From Amycolatopsis thailandensis (lineage in GTDB: Bacteria; Actinomycetota; Actinomycetes; Mycobacteriales; Pseudonocardiaceae): a DNA stretch of 64,000 bases. The translations under genes and the position numbers were made by a program. Below the pieces are notes generated by a model. It worked only from the letters and a program-made list of their open reading frames with translations, ran no database searches and was not told where the DNA came from. How positions within the stretch are numbered: the stretch's first letter is position 1; each line of letters starts with the position of its first letter. The stretch lies in the NCBI RefSeq assembly GCF_002234405.1, contig NZ_NMQT01000025.1, positions 21,525 to 85,524 on the forward strand, written 5' to 3'. Positions 8,534 to 18,222 of this stretch are shown piece after piece.

Positions 8534-9885
8534 CGCCAGCCGTCGGGGTCGACGCCGCCCGGGATGGGCGCGGCCGGGTCGAACGGCGTCCGCGAGAAGA
8601 TGAACGTCGCGAGGTCGAGGTGGTTCGGCTTCCCCGCCGAGTCCCGCCCGACCCGCAGCGTCTCGCCCGCGTAGTAGGCGTCGAGGCCGACCCAGGTGTC
8701 CTCGCCGACCGGTGCGAACCGCGACGCGCGGCCGGGCCCGTCGGACGGCGCGAGCGAGAACAGGCCGTCCGGGAGCAGCCGCAGGTGGTACGGCGTCGGG
8801 CCCCAGTGCCACAGCCCGGTCAGCTCCAGCAGCTTCGGGTCCACAGTGGACGGAACCCATTCCTTGGGCATCGACGGTTCGTGCTGTTCGGTCAGGTTCA
8901 TCAGGTCGAGGCACAGCTGCGTGATGCCGACGCCCGCCGTCGAGTTCGTCAGCACCAGCGCGCCGAGGCCGGCGTTCGCGTCGACCAGCGAGCAGGCGAG
9001 GAAGCCCGGCATCGATCCGGTGTGCCCGGCCAGGCGCCTGCCCTCCGTGCGGACCAGCATGACGCCGAGGCCGAAGCCGGTGGACCAGGTGTCGCCGTCG
9101 TCCACGGTGACCATTTCGCGCATCTCCGCGACGGTCTGCTCGCTCAGCACGCCACCGGTGTGGCCGCCGAGGAACGCCGTCCAGCGGGCGAGGTCGGTGA
9201 TCGTGGACCACAGCTGCCCGGCCGGCGCCATCGCGCCCGCGTCCGGCGACGGCTCCGGCATGAGCAGGTCGGCGAAGGGGTGCACGGCGAATCCGTTCGC
9301 GTGCGCGCCTTCCGGATGCGGCGAGGTCCGGGTCATGCCGAGCGGGCCGAGGATCTCGGCGCGGACGACGTCGAGCCAGGACTGCCCGCGGTGCCGGGCG
9401 ACCAGCTCGCCGAGCACGCCGTAGCCGACGTTGCTGTAGTGGAACTTGCTGCCCGGCCGCAGCCGCGTCGCGCCGTCTTTGAGGCTTTCGACTAGCGCGT
9501 CCCAGTCGGCGCCGACCGTGCGCTCCCACCAGGAGCCGGGCGATTCCGCTGTCAGGCCCGAGGTGTGCGAGAGCAGCTGCGCGATGGTGGCCGAGCCGAA
9601 CGCGGTACCCGGCAGATGCTGTTCGAGCGGGTCGTTGAGGTCGAGCTTGCCTTCGTCGCGCAGGCGCATGACGGCCGTCGCGACGAGCGTCTTGGTGATC
9701 GATCCGAGCCGGTACTGGGTGTCGGCGCCCGGCGTCGCGCCGTCGACGCGTCCGCGTCCTCCTGACCAGACGAGTTCTCCGTCGCGGACGACGGCGGCGA
9801 CGATGGACGGGGCGCGGCACGAGGATTGCTCGTGCGCGAGGCGGCGTAGCAGCGCCATTTCGGTCGTGGCAAGCATGAGACGCAT
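8530..9885 (-). CDS. Serine hydrolase of the beta-lactamase / penicillin-binding-protein-like family
   Basis: About 451 residues. The class C beta-lactamase fold is marked by the nucleophile motif SITK (Ser62-Lys65 counted from 9885) and the YSN motif (Tyr150). The C-terminal third is a lipocalin-like extension. No signal peptide is evident, so it is probably cytoplasmic, as for many esterase/amidohydrolase members. An ATG at 9876 is an alternative start, and the extension upstream lies in another gene. It follows the LuxR-type response regulator by 5 bp and is the last gene of the transporter/two-component run. Substrate unknown. Confidence 0.85.
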   Translation of the reverse strand: MRLMLATTEMALLRRLAHEQSSCRAPSIVAAVVRDGELVWSGGRGRVDGATPGADTQYRLGSITKTLVATAVMRLRDEGKLDLNDPLEQHLPGTAFGSATIAQLLSHTSGLTAESPGSWWERTVGADWDALVESLKDGATRLRPGSKFHYSNVGYGVLGELVARHRGQSWLDVVRAEILGPLGMTRTSPHPEGAHANGFAVHPFADLLMPEPSPDAGAMAPAGQLWSTITDLARWTAFLGGHTGGVLSEQTVAEMREMVTVDDGDTWSTGFGLGVMLVRTEGRRLAGHTGSMPGFLACSLVDANAGLGALVLTNSTAGVGITQLCLDLMNLTEQHEPSMPKEWVPSTVDPKLLELTGLWHWGPTPYHLRLLPDGLFSLAPSDGPGRASRFAPVGEDTWVGLDAYYAGETLRVGRDSAGKPNHLDLATFIFSRTPFDPAAPIPGGVDPDGWR

Positions 9886-9890
9886 TCTGC

Positions 9891-10511
9891 CTACCCGAGC
9901 AGGCCCAGTCGCATAGCGGTGGTCACAGCCGCCGTGCGGTCCGAAACGTCCAGTTTTCCGAACGTCCGGAGCAGGTGGGTCTTGACGGTCGCCTCGCTGA
10001 TGTGGAGCGTTCGCCCGATGTCGGCGTTCGTGCTGCCCTGCGCCACCAGCCGGAGCACTTCGATCTCGCGCGCCGACAACGGCGACGCCGTCGGGTTGCG
10101 CACCCGGTTCACCAGCTTCCCGGCGACCGAAGGGGCCAAGACCGTCTCGCCGCGTGACGCCGCCCTGATCGCTCCGGCCAGCTCCGTGCGCGAAGCGTCC
10201 TTCAGCAGGTAGCCGGAGGCTCCCGCCTCGACCGCGCGCAGGATGTCCGCGTCCGTCTCGTAGGTGGTGAGCACGACGACCCGCTGGCCGGGCCGGTCCG
10301 CGAGGATCTTCCGGGTCGCGCCGACGCCGTCGAGACCGGGCATCCGCAGATCCATCAGGATCACGTCCGGCTGCTTGACCCGGCTCAAGGCCACGGCTTC
10401 GTCCCCGGAACCCGCTTCCCCGATGACGCTGAGGTCCGGTTCGGCCTCCAGCATGCCGCGCAGGCCTTCCCGCACCACGGGGTGATCGTCGACCAGCATG
10501 ATCGTGATCAC
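9891..10511 (-). CDS. NarL/LuxR-family response regulator
   Basis: 206 residues. The receiver domain has the acidic pair in VDDHPVVREGL and phosphoacceptor Asp54 in VILMDLRMPG. The C-terminal LuxR helix-turn-helix has LSAREIEVLRLVAQG and ISEATVKTHL. The GTG start overlaps the stop of the upstream kinase (GTGA). It is the output half of the two-component system and probably controls the ABC exporter genes of the same run. Confidence 0.94.
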   Translation of the reverse strand: MITIMLVDDHPVVREGLRGMLEAEPDLSVIGEAGSGDEAVALSRVKQPDVILMDLRMPGLDGVGATRKILADRPGQRVVVLTTYETDADILRAVEAGASGYLLKDASRTELAGAIRAASRGETVLAPSVAGKLVNRVRNPTASPLSAREIEVLRLVAQGSTNADIGRTLHISEATVKTHLLRTFGKLDVSDRTAAVTTAMRLGLLG

Positions 10512-11668
10512 GCGGGCACCTCCAGTTCCAGCTTCGTCCCCGCACCGGGTTCGCTTTTCAGCGTCACGATGCCACCGACCTGTTCCGCCCGCGTCCGCAT
10601 CCCCGCCAGGCCGAAGCCGCCGGTGGGCGCGGCGGGGTCGAATCCGGCGCCGTCGTCGGTCACGCCGAGCCGGACGCGTCCGTCCACAACGGACAGCCGG
10701 AGCGACACCTCGGTGGCGCGCGAATGCTTGCGGATGTTGCTCAAGGCCTCCTGTGCCCCGCGCAGCACGACGACCTCGGTGGCCATCGGCAGTGCGGGCA
10801 ACGGGCCGTCGACCTCGATCGACGCCTCGATCCCGGCCTCCTCGGTCAGCCGTTCGACCTGCCGGCGCAAGGCCTCTTCCAGTGAGTCGGCGGCGAGCGC
10901 GGACGGCCCCTGCGCCGCGACCATCGCCCGTGCCTCGGCCAGGTTCTCCCGCGCCGTCCGCGCCGCCAGTTCGAGGTGGCGCCGGGCCGCCTTCGGATCG
11001 GTGTCCATTTCGGACTCGATGGCCTGGGTCAGCGTGACGATGCTGGTGAAACCCTGCGCGAGCGTGTCGTGGATTTCCCGGGCCATGCGCTCGCGTTCGG
11101 CGGCGGTCCCAGCCTCCCTGGAGAGCCGGGACACCTCCGCCTGACTGGCCTTCAGCTGCTCGATCAACGCGGCCCGAGCCTTGCTCTGTTCGATGATCTG
11201 CGTGGTGTAGCGCCCGGCCAGCAGGCTGAAGATGATCAGGATCGCCGTCATCGGCACCAGGATGCGCAACGCGGGCTGATCGAGGCCGCCCCGGACGATC
11301 GACGACAGCGGCCCCAGCAGTACCGCGATCGTGGTGAGGATCGACGCCGTCTTCGTCGGCAACGTCATGTAGAGCACGGGGCAGGCGAAGAACAGGATGA
11401 AACTCGAGGTGGTGGTGGCGAAGGTGGCGGCGGTCAGCAGGAGCATCAGGATCCCGACGAACAGCCACGGCGTGTCCTCGTAGTCCGGGCCCTTGATGAG
11501 GCCGCGGCCCCGGACCAGGTAGGCGACGCCGACGCCGACCAGGCACAGGATCGCGATCGTCTTGTCGACGGTGGCGTCGTCCCCGATGAGGATCAGTGCC
11601 GTCGTGGCGACGAAGGTGATCCCGAAGAGGACCTCCCAGAGCCAGAACAGCCGCTCCCAGGCGTTCAC
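10508..11668 (-). CDS. Sensor histidine kinase, HisKA_3/NarX-DegS type
   Basis: 386 residues. About six N-terminal transmembrane helices with short loops (about 10-155) are followed by a coiled region, the HisKA_3 dimerisation domain with the H-box REIHDTLAQG (His200) and an HATPase domain with DDGAGFD and GFGLAGMRTRAEQ. Members without an extracytoplasmic loop usually sense membrane or transporter state. The GTG at 11668 overlaps the ABC permease stop (GTGA). The frame is open further upstream but only within the permease gene. Partner: the LuxR-type regulator below. Confidence 0.93.
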   Translation of the reverse strand: MNAWERLFWLWEVLFGITFVATTALILIGDDATVDKTIAILCLVGVGVAYLVRGRGLIKGPDYEDTPWLFVGILMLLLTAATFATTTSSFILFFACPVLYMTLPTKTASILTTIAVLLGPLSSIVRGGLDQPALRILVPMTAILIIFSLLAGRYTTQIIEQSKARAALIEQLKASQAEVSRLSREAGTAAERERMAREIHDTLAQGFTSIVTLTQAIESEMDTDPKAARRHLELAARTARENLAEARAMVAAQGPSALAADSLEEALRRQVERLTEEAGIEASIEVDGPLPALPMATEVVVLRGAQEALSNIRKHSRATEVSLRLSVVDGRVRLGVTDDGAGFDPAAPTGGFGLAGMRTRAEQVGGIVTLKSEPGAGTKLELEVPA

Positions 11669-12494
11669 CTGCCTTCGTTCGACCAGCGGAACGTCAGCTT
11701 CGCCAGCAGCAGCCCCGCCACGCACCACGCCGTCAGCACCAGCGCCACCATCGGAAGTTCCCATGTCCCCGCCATTTCCTGTGTCGCCGCTTCGGCCGGC
11801 AGGAACACCGAGCGGAAGCCCTGGCAGATCCACTTCACCGGGAAGAAGGAGGCGATGGTGACCATAACCTTCGGCAGATTGCTGATCGGCGTGACGAACA
11901 CGCCCGAGATGAACTGGAGCGCGATGTAGATCAGGTTGGTCACCGCGACCGCGCCGCTGACCGACTTCGTCACCGAGCTGAGCGCGATGCCCAGCAGCGT
12001 GCAGCTGGTGACGCCGAGAAGGAAGACCCACAGCGCGGTCAGCAGCTTCATCGGGTCGGTGGGCAGTTCGAGGTCGAACAGCAGGCTGCCGACGACCGAC
12101 ATCAGCGCGACCTGGGCGATGCTGGTGAAGCCGACCAGGATGATTTTGCCGATGAAGTAGGACGCGGCGGGCATCGGCGTGCCGCGCAGCCGTTTGAGTG
12201 CCCCGGCCTCCCGGTCCGACGCGAGGCCGATGCCGATGCTGTTGAACGACGTCGACACGATGCCGGAGCCGATCATGCCCGCGGCCAGAACCTGGCCGGT
12301 GGTGATCGCCATGCCGGGCATCGAGGAGTTCAGCATCGAACCGAGCAGGACCATCAGCAGGGACGGGAAGGCGAAGGTGAAGATCACCTGCTCCCGGATG
12401 CGGAAGAACTGCTTGAGTTCGGCGGAGCCCCGGATGAGACCCAGCGACAGGGTGCCGGGGAGGGTGCCCGGGTGGGTCAGCGTGGACTGTGTGG

Positions 12495-12498
<4 letters not shown>
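11665..12498 (-). CDS. ABC-2 type transporter permease (drug or antibiotic exporter)
   Basis: 277 residues with about six transmembrane helices. It has an ABC2_membrane domain of the DrrB/YadH type, including SDREAGALKRLRGTPM. It pairs with the ATPase whose stop overlaps its ATG by 4 bp and forms a small exporter. The downstream kinase and regulator overlap it in turn. This order (ATPase, permease, kinase, LuxR regulator) is common in Firmicutes and actinobacterial self-sensing drug exporters. Confidence 0.9.
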
Positions 12499-13334
<836 letters not shown>

Positions 13335-13433
13335 ACGTCGATCGTGCTTGGGGCGCCGGGTGCCCCGGGACGTCCGCAGGACTGAACCCGGCTGTCAACC
13401 GATCGGTGGACACCGGTGTCTCCTCCTCCCGCT

Positions 13434-13489
13434 TTTAGTCCTCTGGATGCGGTACATGCTTGTTGGAGTGCTGCATCCAGAGGACTAAA
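13434..13489. terminator. Intergenic inverted repeat, GTCCTCTGGATGC family
   Basis: The 17-nt arms 13434-13450 (TTTAGTCCTCTGGATGC) and 13473-13489 are perfectly complementary around a 22-nt loop. The right arm supplies the stop codon (13485-13487) of the TetR gene, which reads into it from the right. Confidence 0.7.
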
Positions 13490-14075
13490 CGCGGGGGGTG
13501 AGCAGGGTGCGGACGGAGGTTTCGAGGGACGGCAGTAGTGCGGCCGGGTCGGTCGAAGTGAGCATCCGGTTCGCGAAGCCGTCCGACAGGGCCAGGACGG
13601 CGTCGGCCAGGTCGGAGGCCACGAGGTCGTCCCGGACATCGCCTGCCGACTGGGCCTTCGAGATGTACTGCGCCGTTATCTCCGCGAGTTCGTCGTAGCC
13701 GGTGCGGATGAACTCGGCCCACGACGGCAGGACGGCGGCGCGGGCGGTGAAGGCGTTGATGACGATCACCTCCGCGCGGCGCTGTTCGTCGAGCGGCATC
13801 GCCTCGACGAGCAGCCGCAGCAGCAGGTCCAGCAGGTTCCCGGACTGGTCGAGGGTGTTCCAGCGCTGCTCCAGGAACTCGCTCGTCATGTCGAGGGCGA
13901 AGCGGAACAGATCTTCCTTGGTGGAGAAGTACTTCTGCACCGCGCCACCGGATACGCCCGCTTCCGCGGCGACCGAGCGCACGCTCACGGCCTCGACGCC
14001 TTCACGCGCGACGATCCGCAGGAGGGCGCCGGCGATCTCCCGGCGGCGTTCGGTCCGGTCCACGATCTTCGGCAC
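13485..14075 (-). CDS. TetR-family transcriptional regulator
   Basis: 196 residues. The N-terminal helix-turn-helix contains VRSVAAEAGVSGGAVQKYFSTKEDLF, and the ligand-binding domain is TetR_C type. The GTG at 14075 has GAGGAAG about 8 nt upstream; the longer open frame to 14492 crosses the repeat at 14167 and is not credible. It is divergent from an MFS transporter whose promoter region carries a 6-4-6 palindrome at 14294-14309, its probable operator. The stop codon is provided by the inverted repeat at 13434. Confidence 0.88.
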   Translation of the reverse strand: MPKIVDRTERRREIAGALLRIVAREGVEAVSVRSVAAEAGVSGGAVQKYFSTKEDLFRFALDMTSEFLEQRWNTLDQSGNLLDLLLRLLVEAMPLDEQRRAEVIVINAFTARAAVLPSWAEFIRTGYDELAEITAQYISKAQSAGDVRDDLVASDLADAVLALSDGFANRMLTSTDPAALLPSLETSVRTLLTPRV

Positions 14076-14166
14076 GTTCGCATCTTCCTCTCCGCCGACC
14101 CGGTCGGGTCGACCGCGACCACTCCGCGAACGGGCACCCCGATCCACGCGCGGCAGCCTCGTGATC

Positions 14167-14225
14167 GGTGCCCCCAATGTGGCATTGGAGACGCTCAGTG
14201 TCCCCAATGCCACATTGGGGGCACC
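14167..14225. repeat. 22-bp perfect inverted repeat, CCCCAATGTGGCATTGG family
   Basis: The arms 14167-14188 and 14204-14225 are exactly complementary. The 15-nt loop (AGACGCTCAGTGTCC) is nearly the same as in the related element at 41691-41759. This copy lies between divergent genes. Confidence 0.75.
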
Positions 14226-14293
14226 TTCCGCCCGCAACCTCGCAGCCGGCAGGGGGTGAAGGGGTCCTATCGCTTGCCCAGCAAGCCTCTTTA

Positions 14294-14309
14294 GAATACA
14301 GTCGTATCC
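14294..14309. promoter_or_regulatory. Candidate TetR operator overlapping a -10 box
   Basis: GAATAC-AGTC-GTATCC is a palindrome with one mismatch in 6+6 bp. It overlaps a possible -10 (TAGAAT, 14292-14297) 21-36 bp before the MFS start and faces the divergent TetR gene. Confidence 0.4.
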
Positions 14310-14329
14310 GAAAAAAGGGGGGTACTGGG

Positions 14330-15829
14330 GTGGATGAGACAGCACAGAAAAGGCGGTCGGAGGAGAATCAGCTCGCCGCCGCGCTGACCAAGGGGCCGGC
14401 GGAGGTCCTCGATTTCCTCCTGCCGTTGTGGGTGGGAAGCCAGCTCGGCGCGTCGGCCGCCGAGGTCGGGGCGCTGACCGCGCTGGAGACACTGGTGTCG
14501 TTCGTGGTCCGGCCGATCGCGGGCTCGCTGGCGGACCGGTTCGACCGGGGCCGGATCGCGGCTGTCGGTGCGGTCCTCTATGGACTGTCCTTTGTGGTCT
14601 ACGCTGTGACGCCGGGGATCGGTGTCGCGTACCTGGCCGCGGTTCTCGGCGGCGCGGGTGGCGCCCTGTTCTGGGTCGCGTTGCGGGCCCGTGTGGGGGA
14701 GGGGCTCGCGCGGGACGACGGCGCGTTCAGCAAGCTGTTCGCGGCCGAGGGCGGCGGCACGTGGATCGCGTTCGTGGTCGCGCTGACCGCGATCGCCTGG
14801 ATCGACTACCGGGGGGTGTTCTGGCTCGGCGCGGCGGCCTGCGTCGTGGCCGCGGTGGTCTTGCTGAACGCGAAATCCGCGCCGGTGCGCGAGGAAGGAG
14901 CGCCACGGCTCCTGCAACTGGGCAAACGGATGCGCCCGATGCTCGCGCTCGTCGCGTTGACCGCGATGGCCGAGGCCGGGGTCGCGCTGCTGCTCCTGAT
15001 GCATCTGCAACGCGGGCACCGGCTGGAGCTCGGCGAGATCGCGGCGGTGTTCATCCCCGGCTTCATCGTGTACAGCCTGCTGCCGGACTACCTGCACGGT
15101 TTCGTCCGCAAGGTCGGCCGGACGCGGGTGCTCTCGCTGGCGATGCTGGCGAGCGCGGTCTTCGCCGCCGGTCTGTCCTTCGCGCCGAGCCCGGCGGTGC
15201 TCGCCGTCATGTGGGTCCTGTCGGCGGCCGCGTTCGCCGCGGCCATCCCCGTCGAGCAGGCGGTGGTCGCCGAGGCGGCAGGGCTGAGCCTCGGCCGGGC
15301 CATGGGAATCTACGAAAGCGCGACGCTACTCGGAGCGACGATCGGGACCTTCCTGGCGGGGCAACTCTACGGCTCGGACGTCGGCTGGCGCGTCGCCTGC
15401 TTCGGCGCGGCGGCGCTCCTGATCTTCGGATCGTTCGTGGTTCGTGGCGCCGTACGGCGTGTCGGAGTTGCGGAGTTTCCCGTGGAACACCGAAAAACGG
15501 TGTCACAAAAGGAAAACCCGGCTCCCCGCATGATCGAGGAAAGTCCACAAGAGCCCGAACCGGTGACGGAGGAGGCGAACAAGCGGGCGAACCCGCTCCG
15601 GAACTGGGCGATCCATGTCGCGGTGTACGTCCTCGCGCAGGCGGCACTGGCGATGGCCGGCTACAGCTGGCCCGTCGAAGCCTTGTTCGGCGAAGCGCAC
15701 GACGCGGGCTGGTATTGGAACTCGAGCGGTCACTGGCTGTTGAACCTCGGCCGGATCTGGACCTTCGTCCTGGTGATCGACACCGTGTGGACGGTCGGCC
15801 GCGCGCTGCTCAAGAAACGGCCTTATTGA
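14330..15829 (+). CDS. MFS transporter with C-terminal extension
   Basis: 499 residues. A twelve-helix major facilitator domain occupies about 20-395, with the loop 2-3 motif as GSLADRFDRGRIAAVG. A charged linker follows, then two further hydrophobic stretches (about 425-490) that are unusual for the family. Likely proton-driven export of a small molecule (inference). GTG at 14330 is preceded by a G-rich stretch. Probably repressed by the divergent TetR through the palindrome at 14294. Its TGA lies inside the operator of the next operon. Confidence 0.82.
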   Translation: MDETAQKRRSEENQLAAALTKGPAEVLDFLLPLWVGSQLGASAAEVGALTALETLVSFVVRPIAGSLADRFDRGRIAAVGAVLYGLSFVVYAVTPGIGVAYLAAVLGGAGGALFWVALRARVGEGLARDDGAFSKLFAAEGGGTWIAFVVALTAIAWIDYRGVFWLGAAACVVAAVVLLNAKSAPVREEGAPRLLQLGKRMRPMLALVALTAMAEAGVALLLLMHLQRGHRLELGEIAAVFIPGFIVYSLLPDYLHGFVRKVGRTRVLSLAMLASAVFAAGLSFAPSPAVLAVMWVLSAAAFAAAIPVEQAVVAEAAGLSLGRAMGIYESATLLGATIGTFLAGQLYGSDVGWRVACFGAAALLIFGSFVVRGAVRRVGVAEFPVEHRKTVSQKENPAPRMIEESPQEPEPVTEEANKRANPLRNWAIHVAVYVLAQAALAMAGYSWPVEALFGEAHDAGWYWNSSGHWLLNLGRIWTFVLVIDTVWTVGRALLKKRPY

Positions 15830-15849
15830 CATGTTGTCTAACATGACAA
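15826..15849. promoter_or_regulatory. TetR-type operator overlapping a leaderless promoter
   Basis: CATGTT-GTCT-AACATG (15830-15845) is a perfect palindrome, extending to TTGA/ACAA with one mismatch. It contains a -10 box TAACAT (15839-15844) ending 6 nt before the ATG at 15851. It is the probable site of the TetR protein encoded downstream at 17554. Confidence 0.6.
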
Positions 15850-15850
15850 T

Positions 15851-17557
15851 ATGTCTCATACGTGGGTGACGGCCAGCGACGGTGTCCGCCTCTCGGTCCG
15901 GGTGACCGGTGTCGACGACGCGCCCACGGTGGTGCTCGTCCACGGTTACCCGGACAACGGCTCCATGTGGGACGGCATCGCCGCCCTGCTGGAACGCCGC
16001 TACCGGGTCGTCGTCTACGACGTCCGCGGCGCGGGCCGCTCGGACAAGCCTTCGGGACGCGCGTCCTACAAGCTGGACCAGCTGTCCGAGGACCTCGCCG
16101 CGGTCGTCGACGCGGTCCAGCCCGAGGGCAAGGTCCATCTGCTCGCGCACGACTGGGGCTCCATCCAGACCTGGCATTCGGTCACCGGCGACAGGCTGCG
16201 CGGGCGGCTCGCGTCGTTCACGTCGATCTCCGGGCCGAGCCTCGACCACGCGGGCGCGTGGTTCCGCGCGCAGGTGCGCCCGAGCCCGAAACGGCTCAAG
16301 AACGCGCTCGTCCAGTGGGCGCACTCGACCTACATCCTCGGCTTCCAGATCCCCCTGATCCCGCAGCTGCTGTGGCGCACCGGGGCGATGGGCGCGCTGA
16401 TCGGCCGGATGGATCCGGCGGCGGCCGCGCCGTCCACTTCGGACGGCCTGTTCGGGCTCAATCTCTACCGCGCCAACATGTTCACCCGGCTCTCCCGGCC
16501 GAAGCCGCGCAGTGCCGAGATCCCGGTGCAGGTGCTCGCGCCCACTGGCGACAAGTTCGTCACGACGCCGTTGCAGACCGAGATCGAGCGCTGGGCGCCG
16601 GACCTGTCCGTCCGCCGGATCGTCGGGACGCACTGGGTGGTCCGCGAGAAGCCTCAGGTGATCGCCGACGCCACCGCCGAGCTGATCGACCACGTCGAAG
16701 GTGGTGAGGAAAGCCGTGCGCTCAAGCAAGCCCGCACGGGCGGTTTCGCGCACAAGCTCGTCCTGATCACCGGCGCGGGCAGCGGGATCGGCCGCGCGAC
16801 GGCGCTCGCGTTCGCGGACCGGGGTGCCGACCTCGTCATCACCGATATCAACGGTTCCGCCGCCGCGGACACCGCGAAACTCCTGCGGGACAAGGGTGTC
16901 ACCGTCGGCGAGTACACAGTGGACTCCTCCGACGCCGAAGCCGTCGAGAAGTTCGCGCAGCAGGTCAAGGAAGAGTTCGGTGTCCCGGACATCGTCGTCA
17001 ACAACGCGGGGATCGGCATGTCCGGTCCGTTCCTCGACACGACGGTCAAGGACTGGGAACGCCTCATCGACGTGAACCTGTGGGGCGTCATCCACGGCTG
17101 CCGCGTCTTCGCCGAGCAGATGCGCGAGCGGGCCGAAGGCGGCCAGATCGTCAACGTCGCTTCGGCCGCCGCCTATCTCCCGTCGAAGATCCTTTCCGCC
17201 TACGCCACCACGAAATCCGCCGTGCTCACCCTGAGCATCTGCCTGCGGGCGGAGCTCGCCGCCGAGAACATCGGCGTGACCGCGATCTGCCCCGGCATCG
17301 TGAACACGAACATCACCAGCACCACCCGGTTCGTCGGCGTCGACGACATCGAGCAGAAGCGGCGTCAGAAGTCGAGCAGCAAGCTGTACGCGAAACGCGG
17401 CTTCGGACCGGAGAAGGTCGCACGCGACATTCTGCGCGCGGTCGAGAAGGACAAGGCGATCCAGCCGTCGACACCGGAGGCCAAGGCCGCGCTCGTCCTC
17501 TCCCGGCTCACACCCGGACTGCTGCGGGCCGCGGCGAAGCTGGACGTCACCCCGTGA
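15851..17557 (+). CDS. ephD: EphD-like alpha/beta hydrolase - short-chain dehydrogenase fusion
   Basis: 568 residues in two enzymes. Residues ~1-285 are an epoxide-hydrolase-type alpha/beta hydrolase (oxyanion motif HGYPDN, nucleophile motif HDWG near residue 100). Residues ~293-540 are a classical SDR (TGAGSGIG near 306, NNAG, catalytic YATTK near 450-454). This is the domain order of mycobacterial EphD, reported to act on epoxy mycolic acids. Here it may hydrate an epoxy lipid and oxidise the product (inference). It is cotranscribed with the TetR gene that overlaps its stop by GTGA, and that regulator probably represses the pair through 15826-15849. Confidence 0.9.
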   Translation: MSHTWVTASDGVRLSVRVTGVDDAPTVVLVHGYPDNGSMWDGIAALLERRYRVVVYDVRGAGRSDKPSGRASYKLDQLSEDLAAVVDAVQPEGKVHLLAHDWGSIQTWHSVTGDRLRGRLASFTSISGPSLDHAGAWFRAQVRPSPKRLKNALVQWAHSTYILGFQIPLIPQLLWRTGAMGALIGRMDPAAAAPSTSDGLFGLNLYRANMFTRLSRPKPRSAEIPVQVLAPTGDKFVTTPLQTEIERWAPDLSVRRIVGTHWVVREKPQVIADATAELIDHVEGGEESRALKQARTGGFAHKLVLITGAGSGIGRATALAFADRGADLVITDINGSAAADTAKLLRDKGVTVGEYTVDSSDAEAVEKFAQQVKEEFGVPDIVVNNAGIGMSGPFLDTTVKDWERLIDVNLWGVIHGCRVFAEQMRERAEGGQIVNVASAAAYLPSKILSAYATTKSAVLTLSICLRAELAAENIGVTAICPGIVNTNITSTTRFVGVDDIEQKRRQKSSSKLYAKRGFGPEKVARDILRAVEKDKAIQPSTPEAKAALVLSRLTPGLLRAAAKLDVTP

Positions 17558-18171
17558 CCTCCGCCAGACGCCCTCGCCGGATGTCGCCGCAGGCGCGCCG
17601 GGAGGACCTGATCCGCGCCGCGCTGGCCCTGTTCGGCTCACGCGCGCCCGAACTCGTCACGGTGGACGACATCATCGCCCGCGCCGAGGTTTCGCGGCCG
17701 CTGTTCTACCGGTACTTCTCAAGCCTGCGGGAACTGCAGGTCGAGGCGCTGAAAACGGTCACCGAAGGGCTCATCGACGGCCTGGCCGGGCTGGAGGAAG
17801 GGCCGCCCGAAACGCGGCTGCGGGCCGCCGTCCGCGGGCTGATCGACGTGGCCGACCATTACCGCGCGGGGTACGTCGCACTGCTGCGCAGCGGTTCGGT
17901 GATCGCGACGTCGGAGACGGACGCGGCGATCGACGAGGTGCGCAACCGCGCCGTCGAGCTCATTCTCGGCGCGCTGGGCGTGCCGGAACCTTCGCCGATG
18001 CTCCTGCTGACCTTGCGCTGCTGGACCGCCGTGGTCGAGGGCGCTCTGCTGAGCTGGCTTCAGGAACGCGCTGTGCCGCGCGAGGTGCTCGACAGCTGGC
18101 TGGTCGACCAGCTGACGGCGATGCTGGCGACCACCGCTGGGCACGACTCCTCGGTCCCGCGACTGCAATGA
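17554..18171 (+). CDS. TetR-family regulator of the ephD operon
   Basis: 205 residues. The helix-turn-helix contains VDDIIARAEVSRPLFYRYFSS, and an all-helical ligand domain follows. The GTG overlaps the ephD stop (GTGA). The open frame extending upstream runs through ephD in a different frame. The TGA (18169-18171) lies in the left arm of the hairpin at 18165. Likely ligand: a fatty or mycolic acid derivative (inference from its partner). Confidence 0.88.
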   Translation: MTSARRPRRMSPQARREDLIRAALALFGSRAPELVTVDDIIARAEVSRPLFYRYFSSLRELQVEALKTVTEGLIDGLAGLEEGPPETRLRAAVRGLIDVADHYRAGYVALLRSGSVIATSETDAAIDEVRNRAVELILGALGVPEPSPMLLLTLRCWTAVVEGALLSWLQERAVPREVLDSWLVDQLTAMLATTAGHDSSVPRLQ

Positions 18172-18217
18172 AGGGGCCTTTCATAGCAAAATTTGCTATG
18201 AAAGGCCCCTTCATTGC
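18165..18217. terminator. Perfect 26-bp hairpin, GAAGGGGCCTTTCAT family
   Basis: 18165-18190 and 18192-18217 are exactly complementary with one central base. It lies between the convergent TetR and citrate synthase genes and includes the TetR stop codon. The middle is AT-rich (GCAAAATTTGC). Confidence 0.8.
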
Positions 18218-18222
18218 GCTTG

